Below are positions 23,374 through 33,967 of a stretch of DNA of 64,000 bases, one piece after another (within the stretch, counting starts at the first letter, position 1; each line of letters begins with the position of its first letter). The notes beneath the pieces were generated by a model. The model was not told the DNA's origin and did no database searches. It was given only the letters and a program-made list of their open reading frames with translations. The position numbers and the translations under genes are program-made. Origin of the DNA: Hemileia vastatrix (Eukaryota; Basidiomycota; Pucciniomycetes; Pucciniales; Zaghouaniaceae); NCBI GenBank assembly GCA_030280995.1, contig JASXTE010000011.1, positions 21,757,817 through 21,821,816 on the forward strand, written 5' to 3'.

Positions 23374-24331
23374 GGCAGGTTATATGTCCACAACCTATTT
23401 TTGATACGGATACAACCTACAATACAATTTTTTTTTGTTTGATGCACTCTTACACCACTAAATGAAATCATGTACTTACTACTAATCACATATTATATTG
23501 TATGCAATAATACATACACTTGTTCAAACCCTGTGCAAGGTATCATTCTTCCCCTGCTCTCACTCTTGCTCTAGTTTTTGACTTTTTTTTTCTTAGACTG
23601 ATAGTTTCTTTTTGAGTATCTATACTTTACAAGCTAAAATGAATGTATAGTTTTTGTTTATGCTTAGTTTATAATGTAATTTAGCTGATTAATGTTCTGT
23701 CTTGTAACAAAATAATCAATCTATTGTAATTAAATTGCAATGAGATTTTTCAGCAGCAGTATCAGCTGCGCCTTCTACAGGAAACCATAATCTCTGAAAA
23801 CCACCTAAAACATTACTCCAAGCATTAATAGAAGGACATAAAGTCATAAAATAGAAAGGTGGAAAGGGGGCACCTTTCCGCAATATCCCCTGACAAAAGT
23901 GAGCAGATTGGTGGTCTTTTGTATTTTACTTTCCCTGGTAATTAAAGGCCTTTTGATTTGAGTTTTTCCTGAGTGAACGCAAGTAAGCCAGACGTGCTCA
24001 GTCTGACCATTAGAGTCTTTGTTGGAACATTTGCAAGAGATACTTGCTCCTTGACTGGCAGCAAAGATTTTAGCAGCTTCTTTTGCTTCATCTAAGATGG
24101 GATAAATTGTGGGCTTGGGTATCATCGCTAACATTGAGGAAGTCAAAGAGTGGCAATTTTTTTTCTCATGGAAGGGGTAAACAAGTGTATGTATTATTGC
24201 ATATGATATAATATGTGATTAGTAGTAAGTACATGATCTCATTTGGTGGCGTAAGAGTGCATCAAACGAAAAAAAAATTGTATTGTAGGTTGTATCCGTA
24301 TCAAAAATAGGTTGTGGACGTATAACCTGCC
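23374..24331. mobile_element. Non-autonomous MULE-like element with ~150-bp terminal inverted repeats
   Basis: The ends are GGCAGGTTATAYGTCC and its inverse. The left arm (23374-23528) and right arm (24178-24331) are inverted copies about 150 bp long with about 10 differences. An 8-bp target duplication TTAATATT flanks it at 23366-23373 and 24332-24339. Long terminal repeats, an 8-bp duplication and the FAR1-like ORF inside point to the Mutator superfamily, although 9 bp is more usual. Confidence 0.85.
23844..24146 (-). pseudogene. FAR1-like N-terminal fragment of a MULE transposase
   Basis: An ORF of about 97 codons (in-frame ATG near 24134) inside the element above. It reads ILDEAKEAAKIFAASQGASI, then a Cys-containing segment SCKCSNKD and VWLTCVHSGK. 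This layout resembles the FAR1/WRKY-GCM1 DNA-binding region at the start of Mutator-like transposases. The DDE catalytic domain is absent, so the element depends on a full copy elsewhere. Confidence 0.5.
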
Positions 24332-24428
24332 TTAATATTATGTATTGATATATAGTATTAGATCGCGTGATCTCTGTATATAGCATTTACTATAACTATA
24401 TTAATATTTTAAAATTAAAAGCGTAACA

Positions 24429-25160
24429 CTTAGCCTCCCTTCACCAAAAATTTGCCAGTTTCTCTGTCAAATGTCAACCATTCTGTCTAAATGTTTTGAT
24501 TCTTTTTGAAAAACTGCACCAACCGTTTCGAATCTGGCTGTATGTATTTGAAAACATGTCTCCTCTTTTGTTCCACATCTATACATTCCCGCAGTTAGTT
24601 GTCTGTCGGCCCAGTTTCCTCAAAGTCTATTTCAGATTCTAGTGTTTTTCTTCTTTTCGTCCTAGACAAAACCTTTAGAGCATGTATGGTTGTTTGCTAA
24701 ATTAAGTGATTTCTGTTCAGTGTTGCCAAGAAACGAAGTTGCATCGAACAGAATTCAGTTAGTTTAACGAACGGTTGTACATACACACTATTATCCACCT
24801 GCCAAGTTGTTGAACGAACACCAGCTTCACCAGATAGTCTCCAAACTCTTTATTTTCAAAATCTACACACAGCTAATATCCACTTCCAGTTACACCCACT
24901 AACAACTCCTCGGACTCACTAAATGATGGCAATGAGTAAAAAAACAAATTGCCATCTTCACATCAACTTAAGAGCGTTGCAATATAGATATTGATTGAGT
25001 TCATTAATGTTCAAAATAAAAAATAAATTTCCAACATCATCACACTAAAGTACCACGTAAAGATATGTTTGTCAACAAGCTAGCAGTAAATAAAGATATA
25101 TTGTATTAAAGGTCAATTTTCCGTAACAAACAAGAGTCATGAAAAATCATCTTTCCAGCC
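24429..25160. other. Single-copy-looking spacer downstream of the GPI protein gene
   Basis: 730 bp without a supported gene. Minus-strand 24680-24440 has coding-like stretches (for example TEWLTFDRETGKFLVKGG near 24450), but several frames are open and no complete gene can be built. Part of it is presumably the 3' untranslated region of the GPI gene. Confidence 0.3.
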
Positions 25161-25860
25161 TTATAAAAATAGAGAGCCAATGACGCAAACCAAAGCTGGC
25201 GCAGCAAATGAAACAGGATAGAATGACGAAGCAGCAGAGCTACTGGGAGCTTTTGCAGGGGTATTAGAGGTAGTGTTCATGACCGAGCTAGTGTTATTCA
25301 TGGTTGTTCCTGTTTTCATACTGCTATTATTCGGTACCGAGGTAGAAGTAGTAGTGTTGGTGGTATCAGTGGTATTGTCGTTTACAGTAGTCTTGTTGCC
25401 TTTAGCAGCAGAATAGGTTTGAGCCGCATTACAATAGGAAACCTTGGTGGATTCAGCACCAAACTTTCCAGTGTCCCCGGGACAATTGTTGAAACATCTA
25501 AAATTTGATTGTTTGTAAAAATAGAATAGAAAAATAAATAAAAAGGTAAAAATAAGGTGAGACGCTATGTGAATTTGAACGAATAAAATCCAGACCAAAG
25601 AAAACTCACGTTAAAACATCAGTTGTTTTTTGACAAAGACAGTCCCAATCACTGTTACTACATGCTGAAACCGGAGGTTGAGTGATTTTAAGACATGCGT
25701 CGAGAATGCTACACAAAATGTTTAGTCAGCAAGGTTAAGCGAAAGCCAAAGAGAAAAAGCGCAAAACGAACTCTTGAGCAGCACAAGCAGCAGTCTGCTG
25801 GGCACGGGTGATAGTAACGGTGGCTAGGGTGATTAAAGCAGATGAAGCGACAAACAACAT
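25161..25860 (-). CDS. GPI-anchored, Cys-rich (CFEM-like) secreted protein
   Basis: Three exons, 25860-25772, 25708-25610 and 25497-25161 (525 nt, 174 aa), with short GT-AG introns; the first acceptor follows a GCTGACTAA branch site. The N-terminal signal peptide MLFVASSALITLATVTITRA is followed by a mature domain with eight Cys. Their pattern (SDWDCLC, then CFNNC, then 16 residues to Cys) resembles CFEM domains, except that the first two Cys are further apart than the CFEM consensus. A Thr/Ser/Asn-rich stalk follows, then an Ala/Ser cleavage region and a hydrophobic tail (FAAPALVCVIGSLFL), typical of a GPI signal. It should sit on the plasma membrane or in the cell wall. CFEM proteins act in haem/iron uptake or host interaction, but the role here is unknown. 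No disabling change is visible. Confidence 0.82.
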
Positions 25861-25963
25861 ATTGAAAAATTCCAATAAAGAGTGTTGGAAATTTAAGAAA
25901 CGGGGTGTAAGAGGATAAAAAATGAGATAAGGCAGAAGTAGGAAGGGGTTCAGGAGAGCAGAA

Positions 25964-25981
25964 GCTGCTTATATTTATTGA
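25964..25981 (-). promoter_or_regulatory. Possible TATA region of the GPI protein gene
   Basis: The minus strand reads AATAAATATAAGC about 110 bp upstream of the ATG at 25860, a plausible core promoter position. Confidence 0.3.
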
Positions 25982-27639
25982 TGTTCCTTGTAATTTAACT
26001 GCTGTAATCAGTGGGCCTGTGCTTTATTAGTTTCAGTGGTCTAGTTGTGGTAGAAAATCATTAAAGTCATCATAAACATAAATGGTGCCTTTTCTTTCAA
26101 TGGCGTTTCCACAACCAGAAACTTCTCATCTGGTGCAAACTGGCAGCCTGCCAGTTGTGAGAAGATACACATGAACCTTTTCTTCTTTAAGCCATGGTTT
26201 AGGTTATATTCTAATGAAAAAATTATAAACTGCAAATTTTCAATTGTGGGCGGCTGTCAGATGGTTGTTGTCGCCACTTCAATGTGTTCTAGCTGGGACT
26301 TACACCTAACACATGTCTGACACCTGCCTGTTCAACATACTCCCCTAATAACTTGCCACAACTACATATATTGCTTCAAATTTTCAGCTTGTCAACACAC
26401 GGAGAGGTGAGCGTTTGACAGCAAAGTTAGCCTGAATTCTCCAAAATTTGCGGGTTTTGCTGTTAAATGAAGACTTGAATTTTTTTGTGAAAGTGCGTCA
26501 ACCTTTTCTGTAGGGCATATGACTGATGACGCAGCAAAATAGTGTGTAGCATCCCATTGTTCTAGACTGGCAATAAGCACTATTTTTCATGTTTTGACCG
26601 TTCTCATCCTAACCGTGTGCAGATCATCTCGTTTAAGGAAAACTTCTAACTTTGTTTTTATTGCTTTGGCTTGTGCTGCTCCATCACTTTTCTGTGTGGC
26701 TCAGATAATCTCAACTCTCTTGTTCTGCATCGGTCTTAACCTTTTGCTTCCTGAATCTTCTTCCTACTTCACTTTGCACTATTGACGGTATTGGTTTGAA
26801 AAGTTTATACTTTTATTATATATCAATCATTACTAGGCTATACATCGGCAGTTTGACCAGTTCAATGTGAGGCAAATGCGCATTTGTTAACAACGTGCCT
26901 CATATTTTATGAAATTAAAGCTTTGTTAATGGCTTGTCACAATTTATTTATCCAGTGACTGTAATGACTTGAGATCATACAAGTGATGATGCATATTAGC
27001 CTGATAGCGATACACAAGTAACACTTCATCACAAGAGTAAATGACGTCAAAATTAAATTGTCCCCTTAATGGCAGACTTTTGGCGCGATACCTTAACCTT
27101 TCAAGTGATCACTCACTCCTCCTTTCTGAATAGATAAGAGGGTGGCTGACATGGAACCGAGTTTTACAAACATGGACCTGCTACACATCAATAGCCTAGT
27201 GTGAATTAACTGCCAATAAAAATAGCTAGGGGAACAGAAACACAATGCTCTGGTTTAGCGCTCGTGTGAATTTAGATTAAAAGGAAGAATGATTCCAAAC
27301 CCTCATGAGTAGTAGAGTCTATCAGTAAATTAAAACAGGAGGAACTACCAACTAAAAGCATGTAAAATTGTGCTTGAAAAATTAAATGAGCTAATGTTGT
27401 GCAACATTAAAAAATTAGGCTAATTGGCCAGCATACATGACCCATGCACCACATGAGATTCAATCTGGAATCAGGAATCAGTGTGGTATTTAGTGTGAAA
27501 TTAAAATTGGGGGTTGGGATTTGGCCAGCTGATGCACAGCCCTGTGTTAATTGGGGTCAGTTAGGCCCCTGCCTTGAATTCCAGAAAATAGGGATAGGTC
27601 AAAAACCACAAAATATTAACATATAGATGAATTTTCTGA
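25982..27639. other. Spacer with no recognised gene
   Basis: About 1.7 kb with higher GC than the surrounding transposons. The short open frames on both strands show no recognisable motif. No repeat shared with the rest of the window was noticed. Confidence 0.3.
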
Positions 27640-27654
27640 TGTGTGCTAAAGCTT

Positions 27655-27815
27655 GTTAAGACCTAAGATGGTGGACTACTACTAGCGCTGATGCCAGCCT
27701 AAGATGGGACTGACTATGCTACTAAACAGTGAGACTAACTAGACTGACTATGTTGGGATTGCCAACAATAAGATGGGACTGACTATGTTGATACAGCAAT
27801 GAGACTGGGAAGTAA
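27655..27815. repeat. Irregular short repeats (AAGATGGGACTGACTATG)
   Basis: The motif AAGATGGGACTGACTATG occurs twice exactly (near 27702 and 27770), with partial copies between and before it. The array lies just left of the presumed LINE 3' end, so it may be target sequence or LINE tail. Confidence 0.45.
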
Positions 27816-27834
27816 CTGGATTACTATTTTTTTA

Positions 27835-29553
27835 AGTTTCTTACAATCTCACTCAACAAGGGGCATGAAGGAAAGGAGACACTTTAAATGCTATATACAT
27901 GTATGAGTGATGGAAATGGGCCAGAAACAAAGGGCAATAAGAGGAAACATATTGAGGCTACTGTGAGAGGGCCACATTATTAGGAAATCTACCAGATGAA
28001 ACTAGAAACTGAGCAACTAGAGGGGTAATGGGAGAGGGGGAGAGGAGGGTAGATGTATTGAAACTAAGTTTGTGTGATTTTGCAGCCTTTAAAAGTATGC
28101 GACGCTGCATAGTAAGAGATGGACAGAAAAGAAGAAGATGTTCAGGAGTATCTTTAGAAGTGGGACAAAGAGGGCAAAAAGGGGAGTCAGATGCTCTAAA
28201 CCAGAAGGGGTAATGTTGTAAGGGAGAGTGGCTGGATCAACATTGAACAAAAGCAGTGGCATGTGCTCTAGGGAGGCCTGTCAGAGATTTGAACATGTAG
28301 ATCAGATTGAATTTCCCTCTTAGTTTTCTGAAAGCATCTGAGTTTGGTGAGGAAAGGATGAGAGACTTTGAGTATAACTTTAAAACTGATTTAAGGAAAG
28401 AGATGGAGGGGGAAGGAGTAACAGTATTGGGATATGACTTAGCTTGTGTAGCCATGGGATGTGACCCATTAGCGAAGGCATCCACAATTTCATTGCCTTT
28501 AATACACATTTGACCAGGGCACCAGTATAGTGTGAGTGACATAGTCGGGCAGTGAGAAAGGAATTCCTGAGTAGTTGTGAGGATAGATAAGAAGATAGAT
28601 GAATTTGCAGTGGATGGTGAGGGTGAGGAGAGGGATTCGATAACTGCTTGATTATCTGTGAAGATGATAAGGGAGCAACACAAGCGGTGGAAGGGATTGC
28701 TTAGAAAGAGTTGCAAACCCAACAACACCCCTAAAAGTTATGATTCAAAGACTGAGAACATGGACAAGTCCCCTAATTTTATGAGGAAAGGATATGGTTG
28801 GTTGGGGTCAAAGGCAGCGGCAAAGGAGCCATTCAGAGATTTGGATCCATCAGTATAAATGAAGCAGGAGGATAAAGGTGAAGATTGGGTAATTCTGGTA
28901 ACTTTGGCAAAAGCCTCATCCTTGGAAGAATGAATAACTCCTTCAAATAGGGGGGGGGGAACCAAGGAGGAAGGGGAAGAGGCATTTGATGATCCAAATT
29001 ACCAAGAGGGGCATTGTGGAGAAAAAGGTTGTGGGAGGCAAAGATGTGCAATTGGTGAGGATGAGTTTTTGGGAGAGGGAAAGAGACTAAGGATTTGGCT
29101 AAACAAGCCATAGGGTTTGACAAAGGGATGGTGAGAAGTTGAGCCCATGCATGATTGACTTCCAGGTCCAGGCATTGCTTGCAGCTCAAGGAACATGAGT
29201 CATGCAGTAAAACACAGATAGGAGTGGACCTGAAACACCCAAGGGTGCGTTGAGTGGCTTTGTTGTCAACCACCTGGAGAAGCCTAGAGGTATTGGTAAT
29301 TTTCTTAGGATGATGCCATACAATGGCCACATAATCTGTTCTGGAATGGATGAGGGTGGTGATGAGGTATTTATATTGATGTAAGGGGATGCCCCATCCA
29401 GAAATGGCTAATCTGTGAATGGTGGAGGCTGCTTGCAGACCAGAGGCAATAAGTTTATTGCCATTAGGTATGAAGGATAGCATTGAGTCAAGGAGGAAAC
29501 CAAGCCATTTGAGGCTAGGAGAAGGTAGAATCATGTTCCCGTTAAATTGAAGG
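27835..29553 (-). mobile_element. Tad-like LINE, 3' half (split by a Ty3 insertion)
   Basis: Holds the end of the RT, the RNase H and the C-terminal zinc motif of a non-LTR retrotransposon on the minus strand. A T-run at about 27829-27835 on the plus strand may be its poly(A) end. The 5-bp GAAGG at 29549-29553 is repeated at 49340-49344, where the LINE resumes. Translation joins in frame across the insertion (PSLLKDPLPLQFNGNM). Confidence 0.85.
28090..29540 (-). pseudogene. LINE ORF2 C-terminal part: RT thumb, RNase H, zinc motif
   Basis: From 29534 down: the RT thumb region (SPSLKWLGFLLDSML, then HQYKYLITTLIHSRTDYV), RNase H starting at FIYTDGSKSLNG near 28860 with IIFTDNQAVIESL near 28660 and the WCPGQMCIKGNEIVD block near 28515, then a CPLCPTSKDTPEHLLLFCP zinc motif near 28160. 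The RNase H degrades the RNA template strand. Frame changes near 28970 and 28730 break it. RT plus C-terminal RNase H plus CCHC motif is the layout of fungal Tad-type LINEs. Confidence 0.78.
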
Positions 29554-30536
29554 TGTCAGCCTAGGTATCCCCAGGACTGAGTATTTCTTATGCTTAAAAT
29601 AAGATTACCTTAATTACATTAAGCTTATAAGTAAAAATTATGGTTATAATACTTATATATATGGTTATTATGCTTATATATATATTTATTACACTATTAA
29701 ATGACTTATATAAGTTTAAATAGCTTATACATAGCCCTATAATACTTATTAAGGTGCTAATGGAGTAATAATATACTTATCTTAAGTGATATTAAGTAAT
29801 TATAGACATACATAAGCTTATATGTATGCATAAACCTCATATTCAATGAAATATATAGTTATATTATGTATATATAGGTCTATAAGTGGGGTTTCACCTC
29901 TATATAGCCTATAATATTTTTTTCTGCTTATTTTAGGTCAGATGGACATATTCAATGGACTCAAAACTCCTACACAAGCATATATACCTTTTTCAGGCAC
30001 ATATGTCCAGTTTGGACAACTTTATCTGCTTCCTTTGATGGATTTTCACAGATTTATGGGTTGGGATATGATTACTGGGTTAATATGGATGCTTAGGGAT
30101 GTTATTGAGGGTTTGGAAAGTTGATTTGGTTCCTTTATATGCTTTGGGTTTGGTTATATACTCTTTGGATGAGTTATTTTACCTGTTTCCATATGGTATC
30201 CACTTTTATCTGTTTTCTCTATTTATGGTATGGGTTTATGATATCATTGATTGTGATGGAGGGTCCTTACTGGAGGTCTGTTTGTTGAAACTGCTTAAAT
30301 TGGAAGCCATGGGGAGGTGATGGGCCCTCACAGTGCTGTAATTGCGGGGGAGAACAGTGACATCATCTAGATTGAAGGTCTGTGCACTCCAGTTGATTTT
30401 GGTATAAGTAAAGGAGGATTTAATGGGTTATTGGACATCACTTACTTAATAAAATTCAAATCAACATTATAAAACAATTATTATCATATATAAATATATT
30501 ATAAAGCATTTATAAATTGATATTATCTTTATATTA

Positions 30537-30567
30537 GGGGGTATCAATGTTCAGGGATCCGCAATTA
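30537..30567 (+). repeat. Left terminal inverted repeat of Harbinger copy 2
   Basis: GGGGGTATCAATGTTCAGGG and onward to GCAATTA, matching the inverse of 37785-37815 with about four mismatches. Confidence 0.9.
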
Positions 30568-30619
30568 GGGATCAGGAATTTTTTTTCCCGGAATCAGACA
30601 TTATTAATTGCGGAAGATT

Positions 30620-30651
30620 CTTATCCACTAGCCCCAGGGCTAGTGGATAAG
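30620..30651. repeat. Perfect 15-bp hairpin near the left Harbinger end
   Basis: CTTATCCACTAGCCC, a 2-base loop, then its exact inverse. It sits about 80 bp inside the element end and may be a transposase or Myb-protein site, but there is no direct evidence. Confidence 0.6.
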
Positions 30652-30915
30652 AAATCCACGATAATGCATTATCCCGCCTCTTATACCCCAATTTCCATTC
30701 CTAATTCCTGATCCCAAACTCATCTCATCCATGATGGATTTTTAAGAAAGTCACATGACTTATAATTGCTGATGCCATCCTTAAGTATTTCCTCACTCTA
30801 TGCTACTTAATTTTGGTGGCAAACACTTAAGTTTTTTTTCTATCTACACACCCCAACTGCACATTTGGCGGTGAATTCCCACTTCCCTCATCACATAACC
30901 CTTCCACCGGCAACA

Positions 30916-32175
30916 ATGAAACACCTCTCTACTAGGAAGCTACTTCACTCAACAATGAATGCTATTACTTTTCTTTTAGTTCTTTACTATAAATCTGACT
31001 CTGATTTGGAAGATGCTTTAGCTTATATGTGTTTTCTTTCCAAAAAGCGTTACATTATCACCAGGGGGCCAAATCTTTATCATGATCCCCGATATGATCT
31101 GGCCTCCATTCTCAACATTCCTCATTTAAACTTCACACAACTTTTTAGAACTTCTCCCGATTCTTTCTTCAAACTTTATCAACTCATCTCCGATCATCCT
31201 ATCTTCCATAACAATTCTTATAACAAACAGCGTAATCCTGCCATCCAACTTGCTGTTGCTCTATGTTGCTTTGGCTCAAATGGAAATGGTGCTGCCGTAA
31301 GACGTTTGGATAATCTCTTTAACATAGGATATGGTACCGTGATATTATACACCAAGCGCTGTATGATTGCTATCCTTTCCCTCAAGTCTTGAACTCTTGC
31401 TTGGCCAACTCCAGAACAGCGACTTGAATCCTCTCAAGTAATGCAAGCTGAAGGTTTCCCTGGCTGTATAGGTTTTGTTGATGGCACAACCATCCCTTTG
31501 AGTCAAAAGCCTGCTCATTATGGCAACCATTATTTTGATTGCAAAAAAAGGTTTCTTCAAAATCTTCTCCAAGTTCTCATCTTTCACAATCTAACTTTTT
31601 ATCTTCTTTCTAGATACTCTATTGCCGTTCAACTTGTATGCGATGTCAATAAAAAATTTATTGCTTTTCACAGTGGCTGCCCTGGATCATGTCATGACTC
31701 TTCCGTCTTCCAAAGAATGAGGATTTCTCAATCCCCTGAATCATACTTTGATGAATCTCAGTACCTCCTTGCAGACTCAGCATATGCAAGTGGAAAGTAC
31801 ATTATACCTGCTTTCCGTGGTGCAACTTCAGAAAATGACCCCAAAACTAAATTTAATTATCACCTTGCACAATCAAGAGTACAAATTGAACATGCTATAG
31901 GTATTTTAAAGGGACGATTTTCTAGTCTTCGGGAGCTCAGAATCCAATTTCAAAAAAAATTGGAGATCAAAACTGCAAATCATTGGATCTTGACTTACGT
32001 AATACTCCACAATATTCTAGCTGATTTAAAGGATGAGTGGAATGATCTTTATGAAGAAGAGGATCCTGAACCACCACTGGCACTCCCCTCCCTTGATTCA
32101 CAAATCATTCAATCAACCGGCATACGCCCCATTATAATGCCAATTACTCTCCAACATTTCTCTTCACCCTTTTAA
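30916..32175 (+). pseudogene. PIF/Harbinger DDE transposase (one in-frame TGA)
   Basis: The ATG at 30916 opens a frame ending at TAA 32173-32175 with one intron (31551-31613, GTTTCT to CTAG). Removing the intron gives KKRYSIAVQLVCD, the expected sequence around the RNase H-like core. The catalytic triad is complete: Asp in GFVDGTT (31480-31482), Asp in LADSAY (31774-31776) and Glu in IEHAIG (31888-31890). The only defect is TGA at 31390-31392, most simply a CGA Arg codon mutated at CpG. It cuts and pastes the element with the Myb-like protein. The absence of other damage suggests recent activity. Confidence 0.88.
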
Positions 32176-32520
32176 TTTTTAATTTTTATGTTTTCATACT
32201 TTCCAAATGTCCTCTTTGTGTACTTTAATCACTTGGTTTTGTATTTTGGTTTGTTGCATATTCATTTTTTTTTTTGAATTTACGGTGAATATCTTTTTTT
32301 TGGATGGCTCATTGGTTTTCTTTCACTTCCTCAACATGAAATCGCATATTTTCTTATATCACATATTTTGTCAGTGTTTTTTTTCATTCATCACTCATAT
32401 CCTTTTCATCCTCTCCTCAAACATCCCTCAAATATTTTGGTTGCATTTATTTTCTCAACTCAACTCACCAGGTAGGTCATTTTTTTTCTTTTTTCATGGT
32501 TTTTTATTTGCTAATCATGA

Positions 32521-32522
32521 TT

Positions 32523-32553
<31 letters not shown>

Positions 32554-32600
32554 TGCTTTTTTTTTGCTTTTTTTTTTTGGTTTTTTTGGTTTTTTTGTAA
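32521..32600 (+). repeat. T-rich tandem repeat (TTTTTTTTGC)
   Basis: Four to five units of eight or nine T followed by GC. Apparent open frames here are Phe-rich low-complexity artefacts. Confidence 0.75.
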
Positions 32601-32689
32601 GTGCTTCTATTATTTTTGTTCTAGGGTAAACTAATTTTTGTTTTGCTTTTTTCTCTTTTTTATCTTTTTATTTTTTTGTTTTTTTTTCT

Positions 32690-33370
32690 CTCCTTCACCT
32701 CTCTTTATCATCCTCAAGGCCCCCCTTTTTCCCTCTCTTTACCTGTCTCTGACCCCCTTTTTACCCCCTTTTTAGCTGCCTCAAATCCACCTTTCCCCCC
32801 TCTTTAGGTCCCTCATCACCCCCTTCCCCTCTTTTTAGGTACTTCAATACACCCCCCTTCCCCTCTCTTTTGGCGCCTCAAACCCCCCCCTTCCCCCCCT
32901 ACCCAATAGTTATATCCTCCTCTACCCCCCCCCCCCCCCCTGTTTATTAACAAACGATTGTTATAGATTGTTCGTTAACAAGGAGGTGGGGGGGGGTGGG
33001 TGTAGAGAAAGGGGAAAGGGTTTGGGAGGGGGTAAGGTGATTGGAAGGGGGGGGGGTTTGAGGTGCCTAAGGAGAGGGGAATGGGGGGGGGTTTGAGGCG
33101 CCTAAGGAGAGGGGAATGGGGGGGGTTTAAGGCGCCTAAGGTGAGGGGAATGGGGGGGGGTTTGAGGCAGCTAAAGAGGGGGAAATGGGGGGGGTTTGAG
33201 GCAGCTAAAGAGGGGGGAATGGGGGGGGTTTGAGGCAGCTAAAGAGGGGGGAAGGAGGGTGATGAGGGACCTAAAGAGCGGGGAAAGGGGGGTATTTCAG
33301 GGGGATTTTGAGGCAGGCAAGGAGAGCATTTGAGGGGGAAAAGGGGACATTTATGGGAGATAAAGATGGG
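32690..33370. repeat. C-rich / G-rich inverted minisatellite with a central hairpin
   Basis: The right arm (32985-33370) holds about seven units of 33-38 bp of the form GGGTTTGAGGCGCCTAAGG followed by AGAGGGGAATGGGGGG. The left arm (32700-32940) holds the same motif inverted (GGCGCCTCAAACCCCCC). The centre near 32945-32980 has TTAACAAACGATTG facing its inverse. The G-runs make strong quadruplex candidates. It lies between the transposase and dioxygenase genes. Confidence 0.8.
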
Positions 33371-33967
33371 TTACCAACTTTCAAATAAAGATACTAACAA
33401 ATTTTTGTTTGTAATTTTGATTATTTTTTTTATTCTTTTTGCAGTAATATAGAAAAAAAAAATTCTTTCTGATAAGGACTGTCCCTCTTATTTACAAAAC
33501 AAAAAAGGTTTATAATTTTATTTTTATTTTTTCTATAATTAATTTTTGTGATTTTGATTTTATTTAAATAATTTTTTTATTTTTTATTTTGATTTTACTG
33601 ATTATTTTTTTTTTCATGATCTTGTGAGAAGGTTTTTAATAACCAATCTTCAGGTTCACTTTTAAATTTTTTTTAAATTTTTTTTTTTGTGATTTAATTC
33701 TTACTGAAATTTTCTTTTTTGAATGAATTTAATTATTAATTTTTTTTAATAGGATTTTGCTTTGATTGTGTTTTTTAAAATAAAACCTCAGGTTTTTTTT
33801 TTATAAATTTTTTTTTTGGAAAATTTTTTACTGATTTTTTGGGTTTTTTTTTCAATTTTATTTTTAAAATAAAAAAAAGCTTTTTTTATTATTAGGTAGG
33901 AATTTTTTTTAAAAAAAATTTGAGTTAAAATTTTATTGACAATTAATTTTTTTTTCAGATCAAAAAA
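33371..33967. other. T/A-rich spacer upstream of the dioxygenase gene
   Basis: Homopolymer-rich T and A sequence with no gene seen. It presumably contains the promoter of the dioxygenase gene, but no clear TATA position stands out. Confidence 0.4.

Larger units (their letters stand above)
17005..24428 (-). mobile_element. Old, broken Ty3/Gypsy chromovirus, copy D
   Basis: Minus-strand order from right to left: 5' LTR (24428-21991, with an inserted MULE-like element), Gag from 21838, protease, RT, RNase H, integrase and a C-terminal chromodomain-like segment ending at 17036. It is a different lineage from the other Ty3 elements here, with another LTR and another Gag. Many stops and shifts break every gene. 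The 3' LTR lies beyond the Harbinger insertion and is not in the window. Confidence 0.82.
21991..24428 (-). repeat. Probable 5' LTR of copy D with an inserted MULE-like element
   Basis: On the minus strand the segment begins TGTTACGC at 24428 and ends GTAACA at 21991, giving perfect 6-bp inverted LTR ends. Removing the 958-bp insert and its 8-bp duplication leaves about 1470 bp. The Gag start lies 150 bp downstream. The partner LTR is not in the window, so the limits are inferred. Confidence 0.5.

Noticed and set aside
26594..26785. Hydrophobic 63-codon open frame in the gene island
   Set aside because: No promoter, no homologous copy, and composition expected by chance.
32207..32629. 140-codon Phe-rich open frame after the transposase
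   Set aside because: It is a T-rich low-complexity tract with tandem TTTTTTTTGC; no protein character.
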